A stretch of DNA of 25,448 nt. Source: a virus. Each line of letters begins with the position of its first letter. Positions within the stretch are counted from its first letter, which is position 1. A program made the position numbers and the translations under genes. The notes below the pieces were generated by a model that did not search any database, was not told where the DNA came from, and saw only the letters and a list, made by a program, of their open reading frames with translations. Of this stretch, positions 20,277 to 25,448 are shown one piece after another. The stretch lies in IMG/VR virus record IMGVR_UViG_3300042564_001257, positions 1 through 25,448 of that record; one strand, 5' to 3'.

Positions 20277-21353
20277 ATGGCTACAAAGATGCTTCGCCCG
20301 AACGTTGGTATTTATGTTGCCGCCGCAGATGCATTTGCTGACTGGACTGCCCCTACGCTGACCGAGATCACCAATGCAACTAAGGTTTTCAACATTTCAC
20401 CAGCCGTTACTGACGACTACACCCTAAACATGACCGACTCAAGCACCGACAACTCACTTGCGGTTGTGGACAACGCTTCGGTTAGCACCCCAACCTATTT
20501 CAACTACGAGGCTTCGCTTGACGGCTTCCGCGACGAGAACGCTTCGGCAACTTCTGTTTACAACAAGTTCCGTGACCTATTCGCTGCACCTGATGTAAAG
20601 TATTACCTCATCAAGCGTGTTGGCAAGACTCACGATGCAGCTTTTGCGGCTGGCGATGAGATCTCGATTTACGGCGTAAAGACCGACTACCCTGTGGACC
20701 TAGTTGGGGATGGCGAGATGCTACGCATCGGCGCTCGTTTCCTAACCACTGGTGAAGTAAAGGTAAACGTTGCAGTTGCTGCTGGAACTGCTGGCCTTGG
20801 CCCTGCACTTGCAGCCACTGTCGGAACCAAGTCACAGTCAAACGGTAAGATCAAGGTCTACTGGGTTGCTGCTGACGACATCACTGACGAAGAGCAGTTT
20901 ATTTCTGCACCAACCGACTACCAGATCGGACTTGGCCTTGACCTAACCGCAGCTATTGCGTGGGATGGTTACGACCTTGGTGCAACTGACTCAAACAAGA
21001 TCGATGACCGTGGCATTATCGACGAGGGTGCTGTGCAGTCTCGCGGTTTCGCACAGTTCAACGGTTCGCTAACCTTCTTCCGTGGCATCACATCGGAGAC
21101 CACCGGCGCTTACGCAGATGCATTCGCTGCATTCAAGGCTGCTACTGACGGCTCACGCCCGAACGGCTACCTAGTAACTCGCATTGGTGTTCCTGCAACC
21201 ACCGCTATTGCGGCTGGCCAGAAGGTAAACGTATTCAAGTTCATTGCTGACGCATTCATGGACAACACCGAAGGTGAGGACAGCGTTAAGTTTATGGTGA
21301 ACTTTGCCCCACAAGGCAAGCTCGGCGTAAACGTAACTGTTATCGCTGACTAA
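20277..21353 (+). CDS. major tail protein (tail tube)
   Basis: A 358-residue protein placed between tail terminator and chaperones and followed by a strong terminator, as expected for an abundant tube protein. The first 150 residues have the tube-like pattern (KVFNISPAVTDDYTLNMTDSS, then TYFNYEASLDGFRDE). Residues 160-200 contain an Ala/Gly/Val-rich piece, GEVKVNVAVAAGTAGLGPAL. The codon use is of the highly expressed type, like the capsid gene. Confidence 0.82.
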   Translation: MATKMLRPNVGIYVAAADAFADWTAPTLTEITNATKVFNISPAVTDDYTLNMTDSSTDNSLAVVDNASVSTPTYFNYEASLDGFRDENASATSVYNKFRDLFAAPDVKYYLIKRVGKTHDAAFAAGDEISIYGVKTDYPVDLVGDGEMLRIGARFLTTGEVKVNVAVAAGTAGLGPALAATVGTKSQSNGKIKVYWVAADDITDEEQFISAPTDYQIGLGLDLTAAIAWDGYDLGATDSNKIDDRGIIDEGAVQSRGFAQFNGSLTFFRGITSETTGAYADAFAAFKAATDGSRPNGYLVTRIGVPATTAIAAGQKVNVFKFIADAFMDNTEGEDSVKFMVNFAPQGKLGVNVTVIAD

Positions 21354-21360
21354 TTAGGCT

Positions 21361-21409
21361 GACTGGGGGTGGTTTTGCGCCCGTTTACCACCCCCAGTCT
21401 TTAATTTTA
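21361..21409 (+). terminator. Rho-independent terminator after tail tube gene
   Basis: GACTGGGGGTGG (21361-21372) pairs with CCACCCCCAGTC (21388-21399); one more T-A pair extends the stem to 13, the loop is 13 nt, and a TTTAATTTT tail follows. It reduces read-through to the chaperone genes. Confidence 0.9.
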
Positions 21410-21421
21410 TAAACGAGCAAA

Positions 21422-21442
21422 ATGAGCGAAGGAGTAAAATGA
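21422..21442 (+). CDS. six-codon upstream ORF at chaperone start
   Basis: ATG AGC GAA GGA GTA AAA TGA, whose stop overlaps the ATG of the chaperone gene. AAATGAGCGAAG is a direct duplication of the start region of that gene. It may couple or limit translation, or be a harmless duplication. Confidence 0.3.
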   Translation: MSEGVK

Positions 21443-22005
21443 GCGAAGAACTAAACGAGGTTGTTTCTCTAGTTGAGAAAGCCCAGGCTAAAGGCAACTT
21501 TAATCTTGCCGATTTCATTAAGGGTCGTGGCTACCCTGAAGATTCTGTTGAAGTATATTTCGATGTGGCCAGCGCCTACGAGATTTCTAAACTAAACGAC
21601 AAACTAATTCTTATTGAAGATCCCGAAGAGGCAAAGCCTGTTGAGGATGCTATTCGTGAACTCGAAAAGAAGGTTCTTGCTTCTCGCCTAAAGTTCAACA
21701 TGCGCGGAATTGATCAGCGACAAGTTGAGTCTATTGAGGCTAAGGAAAAAGAGACCAGCACCGATGAGGGCGACGACTGGTATGTTGGCTACCTCTGTGC
21801 GCTAATTGCGGCGAACATTGTTAGCATTGAAAACGCTGATGGCGAAGTCGAACAGCGAGTGTTCACTAAAGAAGATGTTGTTGAACTTCGTGGCACTCTC
21901 ACTGGCGACTCTTGGGAAAAGATTGTTAGCACTATGCAGAAACTTACTCTGGCCAGTGGCTATTTCAAGGGCTTGAGTGATGCAGGTTTTTTACAGAAGT
22001 CCTGA
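21439..22005 (+). CDS. tail assembly chaperone (G-type)
   Basis: The 188-residue product keeps the tape measure soluble during tail assembly. It is helical and acidic, lies between the tail tube and tape measure genes, and ends at a classical -1 frameshift site (TTTTTTA, 21987-21993), which is the strongest evidence. Residues 100-116 are Glu/Asp/Lys-rich; residues 117-130 (WYVGYLCALIAANI) form a hydrophobic helix. The start has GGAG seven bases upstream, inside the tiny upstream ORF. Confidence 0.85.
   Translation: MSEELNEVVSLVEKAQAKGNFNLADFIKGRGYPEDSVEVYFDVASAYEISKLNDKLILIEDPEEAKPVEDAIRELEKKVLASRLKFNMRGIDQRQVESIEAKEKETSTDEGDDWYVGYLCALIAANIVSIENADGEVEQRVFTKEDVVELRGTLTGDSWEKIVSTMQKLTLASGYFKGLSDAGFLQKS
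21987..21993 (+). promoter_or_regulatory. -1 frameshift slippery heptamer TTTTTTA
   Basis: In the zero frame GGT TTT TTA, so T-TTT-TTA fits X-XXY-YYZ exactly. It lies 9 bp before the zero-frame stop. The -1 frame is open from here to 22409. Confidence 0.85.
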
Positions 22006-22409
22006 CTTGGGAGTATAACCGGCAATACATTGTAAAGATCAAAGCTGCGCTACGGGCTGGTATTAGGCCCGTAGCAATGCTGTTTCACGAACAGCCCACA
22101 GATCCTTGGACAAGTTTTGATTTTATGCTGGTTGAGGCTTTTCAGATTCTGGAAGATGAGACTTGCTCCGAGTGTGGCAACCCTATTTGGGTCTGCCGAA
22201 ACTCTGATGCAAATAATCTTGGCTTCAAGATAAAGACCACAAAATGTTACGCCAAGGCGGAACTTGAAAAGTGGAACGATAAGCAACAGAAAAGAAAGTC
22301 CAAGTTAGGTTACGGCGAGATGCCTTACATCGTGCCTTACACTTACGATGATGGGCCAATGCCAACCCGTGGGTCTTATTATCGTGGGCTATCAGATAAG
22401 ATAGAATAA
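21993..22409 (+). CDS. tail assembly chaperone frameshift extension (T part)
   Basis: After the -1 shift the frame runs 138 codons (TEVLTWEYNRQYIVKIKAAL and on), giving a G-T fusion of about 323 residues. The T part has ETCSECGNPIWVC, a Cys cluster common in actinophage T domains, and a basic stretch (EKWNDKQQKRKSK). An in-frame ATG at 22077 exists but is preceded by a hairpin and no ribosome-binding site, so the fusion is the better reading. The fusion links the chaperone to the tape measure and the tube. Confidence 0.82.
   Translation, partial: TEVLTWEYNRQYIVKIKAALRAGIRPVAMLFHEQPTDPWTSFDFMLVEAFQILEDETCSECGNPIWVCRNSDANNLGFKIKTTKCYAKAELEKWNDKQQKRKSKLGYGEMPYIVPYTYDDGPMPTRGSYYRGLSDKIE
22049..22075 (+). 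other. 9-bp stem-loop downstream of frameshift site
   Basis: GCTACGGGC (22049-22057) pairs perfectly with GCCCGTAGC (22067-22075) around a 9-nt loop, 55 nt after the slippery site. That is farther than usual for a frameshift stimulator. Confidence 0.6.
22402..22407 (+). promoter_or_regulatory. -10 box before tape measure
   Basis: TAGAAT in GATAAGATAGAATA, the same string as before the fibre operon (12703-12716). The tape measure start is about 34 bp downstream. It overlaps the end of the chaperone gene. Confidence 0.4.
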
Positions 22410-22441
22410 ATAGAAGGTTTCCCTAGATACGGCGGTATGTT

Positions 22442-25400
22442 TTGGCTAAAGAGCGTCTTGATTTTATAATCAGTGCCAGCGTTGCTGAGTTTAGCTCCGC
22501 GGTCAAAAAGGCCAAGGGCGATCTAAAGTCTCTGGCAGATGCGGTCAAGGACTCTAAGGCTGGCCTAAACAAGGGCATCACTGCTACACCTGGCGAGAAG
22601 AACGCTAGGGCTGAGGCCGATGCGCTTCTGGCAACAATCAAGAAACTTACAGCGGCAGAGCGTGAACTCACCCGTGAGCAGAAGGCTCGCCTTGCCGGTC
22701 AGATCGCTGGCTATAAAGAAACCCTCAAGAATGCTTCACCTTCAGCCCAAGCGGCTATTGGTGCTAGGCAAGAGGCCGCAGCTCAAAGATCTTTCATTGC
22801 ACAGCAGAAGGCGCTGGCGGCTGAAGCGGCCGCTATTGCGAGGGAAACGCAGTCTGCCGCCAACCGAACCATTACTCTCCGCTATGCGCTTTATGACGTT
22901 GGCTCTACCGCACAGCAGGCTTCGCAGGCAATGCTCGGATTTGCCAACGCAGTGTTCCAGGCACAGATGGCGCAGGAAAAGTCGTTTGCCCAGATCGAGA
23001 AAACCCTTGTGGGTATCGCTGATCAGGCGGCTCTTGATGCGCTCAAGCAGGAACTCCTAGACCTTTCTACCCAAATCCCTTTGACCTTTGATGAACTAAC
23101 TAAGATCGGTATGCTTGGTTCGCAGTTGGGTATCGCCTCTCAGGACATCGCCAGCTTCACCGAGGTGGTTGCAAAGTTCTCGGCTATTACTGGTATGTCT
23201 GCCGAAGATACCGCAATGGGTTTTGGTAAGATTGCTAACCTTTTGGGACTTGCAGCTTCTCAGTATGAGTCGCTTGGTGCGGCCATTGCAAAAGTCGGTG
23301 TAAGTTCTGCCGCTACCGAATCACAGATCATCAATACTGCTGGTCAGATTGGTGCTGTCGCTAAGGCGGCAGGTTTCAGTGCATCTGAAGTCATCGGCCT
23401 TTCGGCATCGCTTGCCTCACTAAAGGTTGCCCCAGAAGAATCTCGCGGTGTGCTTGTGCAGACATTCCACCAGATGGACATGGCGGCCAGAAGTTTTAAC
23501 ACTGGCGTAAAAATGGGTGGCGAACGTTTGCGCCTATTTGCCGACATCGCTGGCGTTAGTTCGGAAGAGTTTGCGGCTGGTTGGGGAGACAAGACCAGTG
23601 GTGGTGCTTCAAAGATTTGGGAGAAGTTCATTCGTGGACTGGGCAACAGGGACATCTCTCGCTCCCTAGTCCAGATCGGCCTTGATGGTGTGCGAACCTC
23701 AAAAGGTTTGACAGCCCTAGCCAACAGCGCAGACTCTATCTTTGGCCCTAATGGCACACTTGCGCTGGCTAGAGAAGCAGGTGCTTCTGGCAGTTTCTTG
23801 GATGAATCATTTAGCGTTATTGTGGAGACGCTAGCCGCTAGGGTAAAGACCTTGCAGACTTCGTTCGAGAACTTGTTTGCGGCACTTGGTAGCAACTCGG
23901 CAATGCTAGATGTTATTGCTTTTATTATTGATTCGATTAAAAACCTAAACGTTGCATTGGCCAACACCTTCAACAAGAGCGACTTCCTTTCCGGCCTAGC
24001 CGCTGGTGTCGTGGTTGTTGCCGCTATCGGTGGCGCACTGCTTGCGATCGTTGGAACCGTATCTATCGCTGTTGCTAGCTTCTACGCTTTGCAGACAGCC
24101 TATGTTGGTCTTGCGGCTAGCGGTGTGGCTGTTCGCGGTAGCCTAACTGGCGTTATAGCCAGCCTCTTCGGCGTGACCCCTGCGGCAAAGGTTGCGCAAA
24201 CAGAATTCGTGGGCGTTGGGTTGGCCGCTCAAGGCTCGGCATTGGGTATGCTGAAAATGGCCAGCGCAGCCAAGATAGCCAAGTATGCTTTAGTTTCTAC
24301 AGGTATCGGCGCTCTAGTTGTTATCCTTGGGGAACTTGCCTCTGTGCTAATGCAAGCATCAGACAGCAGCGAAGAAACGGTGACTGGGCTTGATGAAGTC
24401 CAGAGGGCCGTAAAGGAAACCGGCGAAGAAGCCGCAATGGCTAGCAGGGAATTGCAAGGCTTTATTGATCTTGTGATGCTTGAAGGCAAGAATACTCTTG
24501 GTGTCGAGAATGCGCTTTACTCTTTGGGCCAAGCACTGCAAAAGGGTAAGGGTGACTTTAGCCAATACACTTCAACTGGCAGGGCAAACCTTGCAGCTCT
24601 TCAGGCAACCATCAGCGCATACGCAACTGCCGCTAATGGCGATCAGCAGAAGTTGGCAGATAACCTTCAAGCCTTGATGAACTATATGATTGTCGCTGGT
24701 TATGCTACGGCTGAATCTTTGTATGTTGTGCAGCAAGCAATCTTTGCAACAGGCAAGACCGCCCAGGGTGTTGTTGTAAACTTTGCATCGCTTGATGATG
24801 GCTTCAAAAATGTAACAGGTTCTGCCGGAACAGCAAAAACTGCACTTGAAAAACTTGATGAAATCTTGCAAAAGATTTTCCGAGCATACAATGTTCGCAT
24901 GGGGCTGGCTAGCGCAATGGAAGATCTTGGTAAGTCTATTGCTGAGAACGGCAATGCTTTTGGTTACGGCACTGAAGGCATGCGCAATAACCTAAAGTCA
25001 CTTCAGGATACCATTACCGCATTCAAGGAAAGTTCTAACGGCGACCTAAAGGTTTTCCGTGGCAACATCTTGTCTCTGCGCACAGCCATGCAGCAACTAG
25101 GCATTACTAGCCCAGTTGCTTTAAAACTTCTAAACGATGTTTTGGCTAAGACCGGAAGTAAGGGTAAGGCGAGTTCCAAAGAGATCGCCGCAATTTTCAG
25201 CAACATAAACAACAGCATAAAGGCGAACTCTAAGAACATCAAGGACTATGTTTCTGATTTGAACAAAGTTCTTGGCGATGCTTTCTCTAACCGTTACGGC
25301 ACAGAAGAGGCAATGGATCGTATCTCTTCTGCCTTCAACGAAATGAGAGAATCTGCTAACGCGGCTAAAGATGCAATTGCTGAAGCCCAACGCGAAATCC

Positions 25401-25448
25401 AAGGCATTCGTGCGGATAAGAACATCCTAGAATACCAACTTAGTGTAG
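22442..25448 (+). CDS. tape measure protein (partial, runs off window)
   Basis: The frame is open for 1002 codons to the right edge. There is no ATG start; upstream the frame is closed at 22424, so I use TTG at 22442 (MAKERLDFIISASVAEFSSA) with GGCGGT just upstream. An N-terminal charged helical part (about 1-150) is followed by a TP901-type core with GSQLGIASQDIASFTEVVAKF near 225. Two hydrophobic parts (about 515-560, GVVVVAAIGGALLAIVG, and 616-640, TGIGALVVILGELASVL) probably cross the host membrane at DNA entry. The rest is long helix. Tape measures set tail length and take part in genome ejection. Confidence 0.9.
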   Translation, partial: MAKERLDFIISASVAEFSSAVKKAKGDLKSLADAVKDSKAGLNKGITATPGEKNARAEADALLATIKKLTAAERELTREQKARLAGQIAGYKETLKNASPSAQAAIGARQEAAAQRSFIAQQKALAAEAAAIARETQSAANRTITLRYALYDVGSTAQQASQAMLGFANAVFQAQMAQEKSFAQIEKTLVGIADQAALDALKQELLDLSTQIPLTFDELTKIGMLGSQLGIASQDIASFTEVVAKFSAITGMSAEDTAMGFGKIANLLGLAASQYESLGAAIAKVGVSSAATESQIINTAGQIGAVAKAAGFSASEVIGLSASLASLKVAPEESRGVLVQTFHQMDMAARSFNTGVKMGGERLRLFADIAGVSSEEFAAGWGDKTSGGASKIWEKFIRGLGNRDISRSLVQIGLDGVRTSKGLTALANSADSIFGPNGTLALAREAGASGSFLDESFSVIVETLAARVKTLQTSFENLFAALGSNSAMLDVIAFIIDSIKNLNVALANTFNKSDFLSGLAAGVVVVAAIGGALLAIVGTVSIAVASFYALQTAYVGLAASGVAVRGSLTGVIASLFGVTPAAKVAQTEFVGVGLAAQGSALGMLKMASAAKIAKYALVSTGIGALVVILGELASVLMQASDSSEETVTGLDEVQRAVKETGEEAAMASRELQGFIDLVMLEGKNTLGVENALYSLGQALQKGKGDFSQYTSTGRANLAALQATISAYATAANGDQQKLADNLQALMNYMIVAGYATAESLYVVQQAIFATGKTAQGVVVNFASLDDGFKNVTGSAGTAKTALEKLDEILQKIFRAYNVRMGLASAMEDLGKSIAENGNAFGYGTEGMRNNLKSLQDTITAFKESSNGDLKVFRGNILSLRTAMQQLGITSPVALKLLNDVLAKTGSKGKASSKEIAAIFSNINNSIKANSKNIKDYVSDLNKVLGDAFSNRYGTEEAMDRISSAFNEMRESANAAKDAIAEAQREIQGIRADKNILEYQLSV

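Noticed and set aside
23344-23976. Long antisense ORF across the tape measure gene
   Set aside because: Shadow of the tape measure frame, with a composition expected from its Ala/Ser/Leu-rich complement.
1-25448. CRISPR array, insertion sequence or attachment site
   Set aside because: No repeat-spacer pattern, transposase or integrase was seen; the tRNA-like element has a full acceptor stem and promoter, so an att-site remnant is less likely.

Overview
The window is part of the genome of a tailed phage (Caudoviricetes), most likely a siphovirus of an actinobacterium. The evidence is a classical structural operon: terminase, portal, protease/scaffold, capsid, neck, tail tube, frameshifted tail chaperone and a tape measure longer than 1000 residues. 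The gene families look actinophage-like. Promoters of the TGn-TANNNT type and start codons placed 6 nt after a -10 box (leaderless messages, common in Actinobacteria) point the same way. A freshwater or planktonic host is only a guess. No integrase, replication helicase or polymerase is present, so lifestyle cannot be judged.

Left arm (about 100-4257, minus strand): twelve small, tightly packed and often overlapping genes, nearly all of unknown function. The recognisable one is a sliding-clamp-like (DnaN-like) protein. One gene is a 35-residue ORF fitted exactly between its neighbours. A 375-bp gap (1049-1423) holds a TA-dinucleotide tract and a probable minus-strand promoter. The arm diverges from the rightward genes across about 300 bp (4258-4557) that carries a repeated 20-mer.

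Packaging and head (4558-11598, plus strand): three small early ORFs and a putative small terminase, a HExxH metalloprotease-like protein, large terminase, portal, a protease-scaffold fusion with an internal start, a DUF2190-like decoration protein and the major capsid protein, closed by a strong terminator. Just after it comes a promoter and an 80-nt RNA with the hallmarks of the tRNA-like domain of tmRNA (G3-U70 acceptor, stemless D-loop with GG-N2-TCGA, perfect T-arm) but with no room for a tag-coding domain. An FmdB-type zinc ribbon and a secreted NlpC/P60 hydrolase follow.

Fibre block (12722-18088): two alternating pairs of collagen-like and Mtd_N-type fibre proteins, a lectin-like protein interrupted by an 18-cysteine insertion, a W-rich protein and a small Cys-rich protein. 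The block lies between capsid and neck genes, which suggests head-attached fibres as well as tail fibres.

Neck and tail (18103-25448): head-tail adaptor, stopper, gp10-like and tail-terminator proteins, a small acidic protein, the major tail protein plus terminator, tail chaperones G and G-T joined by a TTTTTTA -1 frameshift site, and a tape measure protein that runs off the right edge.

The structural region is punctuated by about a dozen -10-like elements instead of being one plain operon. Two strong terminators sit right after the two most abundant structural proteins.
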